From contig JAFUCO010000099.1 in assembly GCA_017459635.1 (NCBI GenBank), positions 1 to 51,424 of the forward strand: DNA of 51,424 nucleotides, read 5' to 3'. The DNA is from Blautia sp. (GTDB lineage Bacteria > Bacillota > Clostridia > Lachnospirales > Lachnospiraceae). Both the position numbers and the translations under genes were made by a program. Position 1 is the stretch's first letter; every line of letters starts with the position of its first letter. The notes below the pieces were generated by a model. The model worked only from the letters and a program-made list of their open reading frames with translations, made no database searches and was not told the DNA's origin. Shown here one piece after another: positions 9,498 to 17,651 of the stretch.

Positions 9498-10070
9498 TTA
9501 TTCTTCGTTTCCTGTCAGCCTGAGCTCCTCTGCATGAGCTTTCATTCCTTCTATAACGATAGCAGACACTTCTTTAATGTCCATGCCCAGCATCTCGCAT
9601 CCCTTAAGTATCAGTGGACGATCACATTTTGCCGCAAATCTTTTATCCTTCCACTTCTTCATGAAACTCTTCACTTCCATGTCAGTTATGCCATTCGGGC
9701 GCATCCTGGCAGCGGCCTGTACGATTCCTGTCAGTTCATCCACGGTAAATAAGCTCTTTTCCATATCCGTCAACGGCTCAACGTCTGTGCATATCCCGTA
9801 GCCGTGAGAAAGTATCGCGCGAATATCCTCTTCCGGAACACCCAATTCCCGAAGCGGCTCCTCGGTATGCGCAAGATGCTCATCAGGATATTTCTCGTAA
9901 TCATAATCATGAAGCCAGCCTACCGCTTCCCACTGCTCCTTATCTGCCCCGAAATGCTCTGCCATCGCGCCCATCGCTGCAGACACATTGGCCGCATGCA
10001 ATATAAGATGCTCTTCCGTAACCATCTGTGCATTAATCTCTTTAGCTACCTCTAATGTAAGTCTATCCAT
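9498..10070 (-). CDS. HD-domain hydrolase-like protein
   Basis: Predicted metal-dependent phosphohydrolase of the HD superfamily; substrate unknown. In the 190-residue protein an early conserved His (EEHLILHAANVSAAM) is followed by WLHDYDYEKYPDEHLAHTEEP, the HD pair, and by an ILSHGYGIC segment, as in small clostridial HDIG proteins. I chose the ATG at 10070 because the AGGAGG ribosome binding site (10081-10087) lies between it and the earlier in-frame ATG at 10091. The gene stands alone, between the plus-strand exonuclease and the RloAB pair. Confidence 0.8.
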   Translation of the reverse strand: MDRLTLEVAKEINAQMVTEEHLILHAANVSAAMGAMAEHFGADKEQWEAVGWLHDYDYEKYPDEHLAHTEEPLRELGVPEEDIRAILSHGYGICTDVEPLTDMEKSLFTVDELTGIVQAAARMRPNGITDMEVKSFMKKWKDKRFAAKCDRPLILKGCEMLGMDIKEVSAIVIEGMKAHAEELRLTGNEE

Positions 10071-10242
10071 CTTATGTTTTGCCTCCTGCATCTGTCAAAC
10101 TCAATATATTCTTTACAAATCTTCCAGTTCTTCCACGAAGTTATTCACGGCCCAGCCGCTATTTTACAACAGTTTTTATCTACACATGAACTCTTTCATT
10201 TTTCCATATTTCTCAATGTTTACTCTTCAATCACAGAATTGA

Positions 10243-10899
10243 CTATTGCTTGCTTTCTTTGCTTCTTATTTCCCCGATCAATTCATATACCGTCGTATAT
10301 GGGCACATCTGAGATGGAATTGTGTATCCGTTCTTTCTGCACTGCTCATATTTCCTCTGTGCAATAGACAAAGCACTTTCTTCATCGCCATTCTCAATCA
10401 GACGTCGATACATATCTTCATCTTCCTTAGAATATTTCTTTTTGGTTCTCTTTTCATATACTTCGCCAAATTTGCTGCAACATGTCCAGGACTCGTGAAT
10501 TGCAGGCATACTTCCAAAGTAGGCATACATCCATATTTCGAAACATGGATTTGACCAGCCGACATGGATGCCTGCCTTCTTTGCGTCTCTTATGATTTTA
10601 TCGAAATCAACCACTTCATCACGGTCAAATACGATCCAGGGAATTCTGTATTGTGCTTCATAAGCAGTCAGTTCCAGACATTTCTGAATCATATTCTGAG
10701 TTTTGGTCTCCACCACTTTGATTACAAGTTTATGTTGTATTCCAGAAGGCAGACTTTTATGCAGCCCCATAAAATAGCAGCGTTTCGTTGCCTCCGTATC
10801 TGTTACCACCAGATAATATCCCATTTCCGGGATACGCCGGACTGCTCTTTGTTCCATTGTTGCCTGATTACCTGTTCTGTCTTTTCTGGCCAGGTTCAT
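10243..10899 (-). CDS. RloB-like protein, predicted TOPRIM-type nuclease of an AbiL/RloAB defence pair
   Basis: RloB-family proteins pair with an ATPase (RloA) and in some phages-versus-host systems (AbiL type) stop infection. The 218 residues show the family layout: YLVVTDTEATKRCYFMGL at about 28-45, IPWIVFDRDEVVDF (about 88-101, the DxD-containing strand), and the conserved SNPCFEIWMYAYF block (about 116-128). The first motif differs from the usual EGEKTE-type sequence: here it reads TDTEATK, so an acidic position is changed, and activity cannot be assumed. The start overlaps the stop of the ATPase gene in an ATGA, with GGAGGG just upstream, indicating coupled translation. The function is inferred from family and context. 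Confidence 0.8.
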   Translation of the reverse strand: MNLARKDRTGNQATMEQRAVRRIPEMGYYLVVTDTEATKRCYFMGLHKSLPSGIQHKLVIKVVETKTQNMIQKCLELTAYEAQYRIPWIVFDRDEVVDFDKIIRDAKKAGIHVGWSNPCFEIWMYAYFGSMPAIHESWTCCSKFGEVYEKRTKKKYSKEDEDMYRRLIENGDEESALSIAQRKYEQCRKNGYTIPSQMCPYTTVYELIGEIRSKESKQ

Positions 10900-12155
10900 C
10901 CCTCCTTAAACAGATCAATGCTCTTTAAAGTGGGAATCGCACCGTATTTTCCTATCAGGTAATTTTTCTCATAGCTTTCGTCTTTCCGGATTCTTGCACC
11001 GTCTTCATCAACAAAGTCGGCAAGTGAATATAAGGTTGAAACTTCCCGTGCATCCTTTTCGGTGAACCAAATCTCATCCCGTCTGAGCAGGCGATTGGAA
11101 AGCTGCCAGGTATCATGTGTGGTAAATACAAGCTGTGCATGCTGTGTATTGATCTCCGGATTTAGAAATGTCAGGATAAAATTCCGAACAAGAAGAGGAT
11201 GCAGCCTTGCATTTAACTCATCAATAAAATACACCCCGCCTTTCTGGAGAACATCCTGCAGTTCAGGATAAAGGGCAAACATCTTCAGTGTACCGGCTGA
11301 TTCTTCTTCCAGGGGAATCTCTGCAAATTGATCTGATCCATTTTTTTTGTGTAATGCGGTTATTTTATAGACATTTTCTCTTCCTTCGTTTCCATCGGAA
11401 GGAACCTTCTCCACACGAAAATCCCTGATCGTTTCGTCAAAAGAAGCGAAATATTTAACAACATTCGCCCGCACAGCAGGATCATCGACAAATCCTTTCG
11501 GTAGTCTTGTATGCACAAAGAAACTGGTAACAGGATCACCAAAATCGTCAAATTCATTGCCCAGGAACCAGTCACGGATCTGCTTACATTTTGCCACCTT
11601 CAATTTCGCCCCGAGGGAGATTACCAGCACCTGCTTTTCCAGTGCCACTTCGATATTGCTTCGGCTCCTCTTAGGCAGGCCACTCAGGTCAAGAGTCTCC
11701 GCATCACGATAAAATACTTGAGAAAACTTACGTGCCGTCCGTGCCCGCGAATTTAACCATTCTTCAGTAATACCACTGTTATCAACACAGAAACCATAAT
11801 TGTATACCTTTTCGGCTTTATCTCCCGGTATCGTAAAATACACCTCAAAGCTGGTTTCTGCATTTTCAGTCTCATCAGAGAAAAGGAATGGCATCGGCCT
11901 TATATTAAGAAAAGAATCTTCCTCATCTCCATATTTGAAGGACTGAACAACATATTTTGACATATATTCGAATGCGCTGTAGACGTTAGATTTCCCACTG
12001 GCATTTGCGCCATAAATTGCTGCAACCGGCAATATCCTTTCATTACCGATTGTAACCACCCGATCTGAAAACTCTGTCATTTTAGCAGCCGAGAGATCAA
12101 GAATGGATTCATCTCTGAAGGATTTATAATTTTTGAAATTGAATTGAATAAGCAT
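10896..12155 (-). CDS. RloA-like AAA/ABC-type ATPase of an AbiL/RloAB defence pair
   Basis: ATPase partner of the RloB-like protein. The 419 residues start MLIQFNFKNYKSFRDES, typical of the AAA_21/OLD-like ATPases found in abortive-infection operons. Walker A is IYGANASGKSN (about 48-58); the Walker B region is GVYFIDELNARLHPLL (about 310-325), followed by LVFTTHDTWQLSN (about 347-359) with the switch His. A long insert between Walker A and the signature region is usual. A GAGGGAGGG ribosome binding site precedes the start. The defence role is inferred; no phage-sensing domain is visible. Confidence 0.85.
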   Translation of the reverse strand: MLIQFNFKNYKSFRDESILDLSAAKMTEFSDRVVTIGNERILPVAAIYGANASGKSNVYSAFEYMSKYVVQSFKYGDEEDSFLNIRPMPFLFSDETENAETSFEVYFTIPGDKAEKVYNYGFCVDNSGITEEWLNSRARTARKFSQVFYRDAETLDLSGLPKRSRSNIEVALEKQVLVISLGAKLKVAKCKQIRDWFLGNEFDDFGDPVTSFFVHTRLPKGFVDDPAVRANVVKYFASFDETIRDFRVEKVPSDGNEGRENVYKITALHKKNGSDQFAEIPLEEESAGTLKMFALYPELQDVLQKGGVYFIDELNARLHPLLVRNFILTFLNPEINTQHAQLVFTTHDTWQLSNRLLRRDEIWFTEKDAREVSTLYSLADFVDEDGARIRKDESYEKNYLIGKYGAIPTLKSIDLFKEG

Positions 12156-12276
12156 AGATGTCCCTCCCTCAATTGCTATTATACACAGAAATATCTACAA
12201 ATCAAGATTTAAATGTGAAATATTCTCATTTAAATGTATATTTCTGGTTCGTTTTGTGAATTGTGTACGTACCGGG

Positions 12277-12603
12277 TCATCCTCGTCTTGTACCGGTTCC
12301 GTATTTTAAGTCCCATCCTCTCTCGCGTGCCGCCACTTCGGCATGCCCCAGGGACACCTCAAATTCGTAGCCGCAGGTAAGGATAAAAAAGAAATAATCT
12401 GTCTTAATTTCTGCCTTCTTCATGAAATCCACGATCATAAACGGAAGCTCTACTGCATACACCGGACAGACAATACCCACCGCATCGTCCTCGATCTCTA
12501 TTTTTTTCTGGCGCATCATCTGAGGTATCGAAAGGAGCGTTCCTCCAATCCTTCTTGCCGCGTAGAGGCAATTACCTGATGCCGTAAAATAGCAGACTGT
12601 CAT
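12277..12603 (-). pseudogene. Truncated flavodoxin-domain (EFR1-type ferrodoxin) gene
   Basis: The 108-residue product begins MTVCYFTASGNCLYAARRIGG, which matches the flavodoxin-like FMN-binding start of EFR1-family ferrodoxins, and includes GIVCPVYAVELPFMIVDFM. Intact relatives are about 250-270 residues and end in two 4Fe-4S motifs, which are missing: the frame stops after KYGTGTRRG. The start overlaps the stop of the upstream nuclease gene (ATGA) with an AAGGAG ribosome binding site, so the fragment may still be translated. It is probably a remnant left by rearrangement; a short functional protein is possible but less likely. Confidence 0.7.
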
Positions 12604-13526
12604 ATTGCTTCTAACTCCTTATTGTTTTTCAATATTGCCTGGATCTGGTCGGCAGTAAAACCACTGATCTCCACTATCTCATCAACACTGATTCCACGTT
12701 CATGTAACTTTTTGACCATTCTGAACCTTGCTGATTTTTCTGAATCTGCATCTCTCTTTGCCTTGTATGCTTCCTGCTTTGTTTTTATAAGCTCTTCTTC
12801 AAGTTCTTCCACTGCTTCAGCCCTTTGTACCCTGATATCCTCATCATAATTGTACTCTGCAATCAGCATATTCACTGCCTCTTTTCCTTTCCGGGACAGA
12901 TATTCACTCAGAATTCCCCTGTCCATGCAATTCATCACTGCTTTCTCGAGCGCCTCTTTATCATTCCCATATTTCCGTGTTTCTTCCACAAGGCAGCTGT
13001 AACCCCTCAGAACTTCACGCTTCTTAAGAATTTCATGATTCTTGTCGAGATTGATATTGATTACTCTTACCTTTAACTCCAGCATCGAATTTTCATCATT
13101 CTCGATGAAAGAGTCCGAAAGCTTCATGATTGTTTCAAGCGGGAAATCATCTGGCCCATTGTAAAACGTAATGAATTCCGGCGTTGGTATCTTCACTGCT
13201 TTTCTTTTGTATCTCACACTGGTCGGGAAAAACTGCTCATATTCCCGTGCTATATACAGCAGATCCCTGAGCGGGACATTATAGTTGATCGTAGACTGGT
13301 GCTCACTCAGGATAATTCTCTGGTTCCTCACGGAAAACGCCACGTCATTATAAAAATTCATGAACATTGTGTTTTCCAGCCTCATCAGCGTTACTTCTTC
13401 CGGATCTGTAATATCTGTATTATGAAGTGCATTATAAAGGCTCAAATCATTGATCTTGGCATCTTTGTCCAGGTAAAACAAATCACAAAATACAGTATCC
13501 TTATACTTCCGGTTCATCTTTGACAT
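12600..13526 (-). CDS. Rpn/PD-(D/E)XK family nuclease (transposase-like)
   Basis: Member of the recombination-promoting nuclease / PDDEXK putative transposase family, whose characterised members are DNA endonucleases that increase recombination. The 308 residues have the nuclease domain at the N-terminus (about 1-130), with YNDVAFSVRNQRIILSEHQ supplying the Asp and the Glu-x-Gln of the active site, and a helical, Glu/Lys-rich C-terminus (about 215-285) ending in a motif like VDEIVEISGFTADQIQAIL that may contact DNA. The start has GGGAGGAAG upstream and a good promoter at 13565-13594. It neighbours a defence pair and a CRISPR array, so a mobile or defence role is plausible. Confidence 0.82.
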   Translation of the reverse strand: MSKMNRKYKDTVFCDLFYLDKDAKINDLSLYNALHNTDITDPEEVTLMRLENTMFMNFYNDVAFSVRNQRIILSEHQSTINYNVPLRDLLYIAREYEQFFPTSVRYKRKAVKIPTPEFITFYNGPDDFPLETIMKLSDSFIENDENSMLELKVRVININLDKNHEILKKREVLRGYSCLVEETRKYGNDKEALEKAVMNCMDRGILSEYLSRKGKEAVNMLIAEYNYDEDIRVQRAEAVEELEEELIKTKQEAYKAKRDADSEKSARFRMVKKLHERGISVDEIVEISGFTADQIQAILKNNKELEAI

Positions 13527-13564
13527 TTTTCTTCCTCCCTTTCATCTATGCTCGTGTTAATGCA

Positions 13565-13594
13565 AGTATACGGCAGCCGGGAGGAATGCCTCAA
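13565..13594 (-). promoter_or_regulatory. Predicted sigma-A promoter for the Rpn-family gene
   Basis: On the minus strand, TTGAGG (13589-13594) and TATACT (13565-13570) are separated by 18 bases, about 40 bases upstream of the start codon. Confidence 0.55.
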
Positions 13595-13954
13595 GAAAAA
13601 GATTTCGAGAAATATCGACAAAAGCTCCGCCTTTTATTAACAAGTATCATCCCCACCTATGTTCTCATCATCTTGAACATACCCATGCATAATGCTTAAA
13701 TGGGCTTACAGAAATACACCGGTTCTAAGGTCATAAAGCATTATCGTTCTTACCATTTATGATGCTCTTCTCTCCTATATGAGATGCTCTATCAAAGTTA
13801 GTGTTCTTAGTCATATCCAGAAATGTCTCTATAGAAAATAGAGAAGAACAGATAGTGTAAAACATAAATCTCCGTGAGTTTTTCCCTTTTACAAAAAGGA
13901 TCTCTGCCTGTGGAGATAGCCACATGCAAGGATCCTTTTATTGTCTTACAAATA

Positions 13955-14202
13955 TTAAGCTCATGCTCAAGCGGGAGGAGCCATTTCTACCGTTTAGCTA
14001 ACAAGGTTAATGTAGCCTATGGCTGTATCAATGCCCTCAAGCGGGCTAAGTCATTTCCACACCTTGTAGTCGGTCGCTATGAAACCCGGCGATTGTATCA
14101 ATGCCCTCAAGCGGGCTAAGTCATTTCCACCCTGTACTGTGGTGGAACGGAATCCTATATGTTGGAGTATCAATGCCCTCAAGCGGGCTAAGTCATTTCC
14201 AC
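13955..14202 (-). CRISPR. Small CRISPR array without adjacent cas genes
   Basis: Three identical 36-base repeats lie at 14025-14060, 14095-14130 and 14167-14202, with a degenerate fourth at 13955-13990. Spacers are 34, 34 and 36 bases (13991-14024, 14061-14094, 14131-14166). Read on the minus strand the repeat starts GTGGAAATGACTTAGC, has a GCCC/GGGC stem, and ends GGGCATTGATAC, close to the ATTGAAAC-type 5' handle of type I and III systems. That ending and the decayed repeat at the low-coordinate side both place the leader at the high-coordinate side, where 14203-14400 is AT-rich. No cas gene is within the window, so any crRNA would depend on Cas proteins encoded elsewhere. Confidence 0.9.
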
Positions 14203-14530
14203 CCCTCCCTCTGAGAAGCCTTGAAAATCAAGGGGTTTCAGGCCTGTTTTTGACGGTATTTATCTGACAATTCTGATAAAAGGCCTGCTTTTGGGGTTTT
14301 AACAACTCTGTAACATTTTGAAGGGCATAATATCCCTTTAGTAATATAATAACATATTTTGATTTCCCGGGCAATACTCTTTAATATAAAATACCAACTC
14401 ATCAAAAAGGCCTGGCATCTTACGCCTCACTTTTTCTTAAAGGCTCACTCCCTTTACTTTTTCTGGTAATTTGTTTCATACGCATTTTGGAACTGCATTG
14501 GCAGTTCTCCTTGCCACTGTCACTGAAGGA
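14203..14530. other. Putative CRISPR leader and otherwise empty intergenic DNA
   Basis: No gene is visible in this stretch. The first 200 bases beside the array are AT-rich with T-runs and would fit a leader for minus-strand transcription. The gap on the other side of the array (13595-13954) also shows no supportable feature. Confidence 0.35.
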
Positions 14531-14532
14531 AC

Positions 14533-14568
14533 AAAAAACGGCATAGCCGCGTTTCACGACTATGCCGT
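14533..14568 (-). terminator. Intrinsic terminator after the S1 gene
   Basis: A 9-base perfect stem (ACGGCATAG with CTATGCCGT, 13-base loop) is followed on the minus strand by six T residues (14533-14538). It ends the cmk/ispH/S1 gene group about 75 bases after the stop codon. Confidence 0.85.
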
Positions 14569-14641
14569 ATCTTCCTTAATTATTAAATTCCTAAGCTGCG
14601 TCAATTAAATACACGAGCTTCAATTTCTTTATTTATAGAAA

Positions 14642-15751
14642 TCAGAATTCCTCATCGTCTTCTGCCGGTGCTTCATCTGCAGGAGCCGGTGCAGGATTAT
14701 TATTCTCAAGAACCTTCATGCTCAGGCTGATCTTTCTGTCGCTGCCGTTGAAGTCAACGACCTTTGCTTCGATCTCCTGGCCGATGGAAAGAACATCTGA
14801 CGGTTTTGCAACATGCTCTCTGGAAATCTGGGAAACATGAAGCAGTGCATCAACTCCGGGAGCCAGCTCTACGAATGCGCCGAAGTCTGTCATACGTGCA
14901 ACCCTGCCGGTAACGATATTTCCAACAGCAAATTTCTCGGCAGCGTCAAGCCACGGATTCTCCTCCGGGAACTTCTTGGAAAGAGCGATCTTCTCACCGT
15001 TGATGTCTTTGATAAGGACTTTAACTTCATCGCCTACATTAAACACCTTGCGTGGATTCTCAACCCGGCCCCAGGACATCTCTGAAATATGAAGCAGACC
15101 GTCTGCACCGTCAAGATCGATAAATGCACCGAAATCGGTTACATTCTTGACTTTACCAACAACGGTATCACCAATATTGATGCGCTCCATAAGAGCTTTC
15201 TGCTTCTCGGCCTTCTCTGCAAGAAGAAGCTGCTTGCGGTTGCCGATGATCCTGCGCCTTCTGGGGTTGAACTCGGTAATGATGAATTCTATCTCCTGAT
15301 CCTTATACTTAGAGAGATCCTTCTCGTAAGTATCTGAAACAAGGCTTGCCGGAATAAACACTCTGGTTGCCTCAACGTTAACACAAAGACCGCCCTCAAG
15401 TACCTGTGTTACAGGAGCCTTAAGAACTTCCTGTGATTCGAAAGCTTCCTCAAGACGTTTGTTGCCCTTCTCTGCAGCAAGACGTTTGTATGTCAGGATT
15501 ACCTGGCCTTCTCCATCGTTAACTTTGAGAACCTTGGCTTCAAGCTCGTCACCGACATGAACTGCATCGGTAAGTACAAGGCTTGAATCATCGGAATACT
15601 CGCTTTTGCTGATAATTCCGTCAGCTTTGTAGCCGATGTTGAGGATGATCTCGTCATCCTTTACGTCGATAACCTCACCCTTAACGATCTCGCCGTTCCT
15701 GATGGTTTTAACGTTTTCTTCCAGCATCTCTTCAAAACTCTGTTCTGACAT
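14642..15751 (-). CDS. rpsA: 30S ribosomal protein S1 family protein (four S1 domains)
   Basis: RNA-binding protein related to ribosomal protein S1, probably acting in translation. Four OB-fold S1 repeats are visible in the 369 residues: GEIVKGEVIDVKDDEIILNIG, VLKAPVTQVLEGGLCVNVE, GDTVVGKVKNVTDFGAFIDL and GNIVTGRVARMTDFGAFVEL. The tail is acidic with Ala/Pro (ending PAEDDEEF). The start is the ATG at 15751, which has GAGGAGG 9 bases upstream; a longer reading would use a TTG lying within that site. The gene overlaps the ispH 3' end by 20 bases in another frame. In many Clostridia IspH and S1 are one fused protein; here they are separate. Confidence 0.92.
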   Translation of the reverse strand: MSEQSFEEMLEENVKTIRNGEIVKGEVIDVKDDEIILNIGYKADGIISKSEYSDDSSLVLTDAVHVGDELEAKVLKVNDGEGQVILTYKRLAAEKGNKRLEEAFESQEVLKAPVTQVLEGGLCVNVEATRVFIPASLVSDTYEKDLSKYKDQEIEFIITEFNPRRRRIIGNRKQLLLAEKAEKQKALMERINIGDTVVGKVKNVTDFGAFIDLDGADGLLHISEMSWGRVENPRKVFNVGDEVKVLIKDINGEKIALSKKFPEENPWLDAAEKFAVGNIVTGRVARMTDFGAFVELAPGVDALLHVSQISREHVAKPSDVLSIGQEIEAKVVDFNGSDRKISLSMKVLENNNPAPAPADEAPAEDDEEF

Positions 15752-16598
15752 GTTCGCGAACCTCCTCAATAATTTTCTTGGGGGTTGAAGCCCCTGCTGT
15801 AATACCTACATAACTACTGCGTTGGAACATTTCAGAATCCAAGTCAACAGGTGTTTGTATATAGTAAGTATTGCCGCACACTTCCGAACAGATCTCAAAC
15901 AGTTTCTGCGTGTTGGAACTGCTGCGTCCGCCAATAACCAGCATGACATCTGAACGGGCAGCGATCTCGCGTGCCTCACGCTGCCGCTCCTCAGTTGCAC
16001 TGCAGATCGTGTTTAAAATTGTCGGTGTGCCTAAAACGTGATTATTATAACTCTTTTTTTTAATGATTTCAACTAGTTCTTGAAATTTGTTTAAATTAAA
16101 TGTTGTTTGTGAAACCACACACAATTTCCTCGATTCGGGCGCTTCAAATGCTTCAGCTTCTGCCGCATTTTTAATTACAGCATAGTCGTCTCTGCACCAT
16201 CCGCATATCCCCTGAACCTCCGGATGGGACGAGTCACCTATAATCACTATATAGTCGCCTTTTTCGCTTCTTTCCTTCACTATCCGGTGAATCTTAAGGA
16301 CAAAAGGACAGGTTGCATCCACGGTTTTAAGCCCCTTTTCTTCAAAAAGCCTGTATATATCCTCGCCTGCTCCGTGTGACCTGATGACAACTGTAGCGTT
16401 ATCGAGTGCACCAATTGAATCGGCGTCGACTATGTGTACTCCTTTCTCTTCAAGGTCACGCACTACTTCCTCATTATGAATGAGCGGTCCAAGAGTAAAA
16501 ATACGCTCATTTCCTTCACGCAGAAGATCGTACACCTTGTCTATCGCCCTCTGGACTCCGAAGCAGAATCCTGCTGTTTTTGCGGTTGTAATATTCAT
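15732..16598 (-). CDS. ispH: 4-hydroxy-3-methylbut-2-enyl diphosphate reductase IspH
   Basis: Last enzyme of the MEP pathway: reduces HMBPP to isopentenyl and dimethylallyl diphosphate using a 4Fe-4S cluster. The 288 residues contain the three cluster cysteines in GFCFGVQRAID (about 13), DATCPFVLKIH (about 97) and NTICSATEERQREA (about 191), plus substrate-binding IRSHGAGE and GDSSHPEVQGICGW segments and the SSNTQKL and AGASTP motifs. I chose ATG at 16598 (MNITTAKTAGF), the usual IspH start with AGGTG upstream, over an in-frame GTG at 16607. It overlaps the S1 gene downstream. Confidence 0.96.
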   Translation of the reverse strand: MNITTAKTAGFCFGVQRAIDKVYDLLREGNERIFTLGPLIHNEEVVRDLEEKGVHIVDADSIGALDNATVVIRSHGAGEDIYRLFEEKGLKTVDATCPFVLKIHRIVKERSEKGDYIVIIGDSSHPEVQGICGWCRDDYAVIKNAAEAEAFEAPESRKLCVVSQTTFNLNKFQELVEIIKKKSYNNHVLGTPTILNTICSATEERQREAREIAARSDVMLVIGGRSSSNTQKLFEICSEVCGNTYYIQTPVDLDSEMFQRSSYVGITAGASTPKKIIEEVREHVRTEF

Positions 16599-16604
16599 AT
16601 CAAT

Positions 16605-16724
16605 CACCTGCCGGTACTACGTTTTCAGATTCCTTTTCCCGGCAGATATATCTCAACACCTTCCGGTACTATTTTTTTCATAAACGATTTCCCGGCAGAT
16701 ATATCTAAATACCTGCCGGATATG
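16605..16724. repeat. 52-53-base tandem repeat between cmk and ispH
   Basis: The segment starting ACCTGCCGGTACTAC (16605) recurs as ACCTTCCGGTACTAT (16657) and partly as ACCTGCCGGATATG (16710). Each unit also contains CCCGGCAGATATATCT (16638 and 16691), so CCTGCCGG and CCGGCAG words alternate and can form hairpins in several pairings. It fills most of the gap upstream of ispH. Confidence 0.7.
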
Positions 16725-16781
16725 TCTTTCTGTCCGGTAATCGTCAAACCCGCCCTGGTTCATTTCCTGCCGGACCTGACT

Positions 16782-17453
16782 TTATTCAGTTCCTGTCGAA
16801 CTTATAAGTGACATAATCTCCAAAAGCACTTCTTCCGGAGTCATGTACGAGCTGTCGATGAGATGTGCGTCATCTGCGCGGCGGAGCGGAGAAACACTCC
16901 GGTTCATATCCCGCTCATCCCGCTCCCTTATATCCTTCAGGACATCCTCGTAACTCACCTGTTCACCCTTCTCTTTAAGCTCGGCATATCGTCTGTCTGC
17001 CCTTACTTCATCACTTGCCGTAAGGTAGATCTTTAAGGATGCATCCGGCAGAACGGTTGTCCCGATGTCACGTCCGTCCATCACAGTATCATGTGTCCTG
17101 GCAAGGCTCCGCTGCAGCTCAAGAAGATGCTGCCTTACCTCCGGAACCGCAGAACTTCTGGAAGCCATTATGCTTACCTCTTCAGTACGGATGTAAGAAT
17201 TAACATTCTCACCGTTAAGAAGCACTATCTGCTCGCCGTCTTCATAACGTATCTCAATATCTGCACCGGTACAGGCTGCCGCTATCGCTTCCGTATTATC
17301 CGGATCAATGCCCTCTTTCAGCAGATAGTATGCAATTGCCCTGTACATCGCCCCGGTATCAACATAAATAAACCCCAGCATCTCCGCTGCCTTCCGGGCA
17401 ATGGTACTCTTACCTGCCCCCGCAGGGCCGTCTATAGCTATATTAAAACTCAT
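16782..17453 (-). CDS. cmk: Cytidylate kinase
   Basis: Phosphorylates CMP and dCMP with ATP for nucleotide supply. The 223 residues have the P-loop AIDGPAGAGKSTIARKAA (about 5-22), the CMP-binding FIYVDTGAMYRAIAY segment, the VMDGRDIGTTVLPDA motif (about 123-137), the LTASDEVRADRRYAEL lid region, and the DxxDxxR-like RDERDMNRSVSPLRRADDA segment. Length is normal. It lies upstream of ispH and S1, a common clostridial order. Confidence 0.96.
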   Translation of the reverse strand: MSFNIAIDGPAGAGKSTIARKAAEMLGFIYVDTGAMYRAIAYYLLKEGIDPDNTEAIAAACTGADIEIRYEDGEQIVLLNGENVNSYIRTEEVSIMASRSSAVPEVRQHLLELQRSLARTHDTVMDGRDIGTTVLPDASLKIYLTASDEVRADRRYAELKEKGEQVSYEDVLKDIRERDERDMNRSVSPLRRADDAHLIDSSYMTPEEVLLEIMSLISSTGTE

Positions 17454-17651
17454 TATCTATCTTTCTCCTTTATCATATCATGAATGTAATACAGAGAATC
17501 GTTCCAATGTCATTTCATAAGTATTTTTAATAAGTATCTGTAAAATTGCCAACAAACAGCCGTAGGAAGGATAGCCAATAATTAACCGGAGCCACAGTAC
17601 CACAGATTCCAAACTTCGGTACTATCTAAATGATATGGAACCGTTTCCTGC

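Noticed and set aside
13731-13925. 64-codon frame between the Rpn gene and the CRISPR array
   Set aside because: No ribosome binding site, no recognisable domain, and low-complexity AT-rich DNA.
14079-14267. Open frame encoding repeated INALKRAKSF peptides
   Set aside because: It is a reading of the CRISPR repeats; the peptide repeats follow the DNA repeats, and there is no ribosome binding site.
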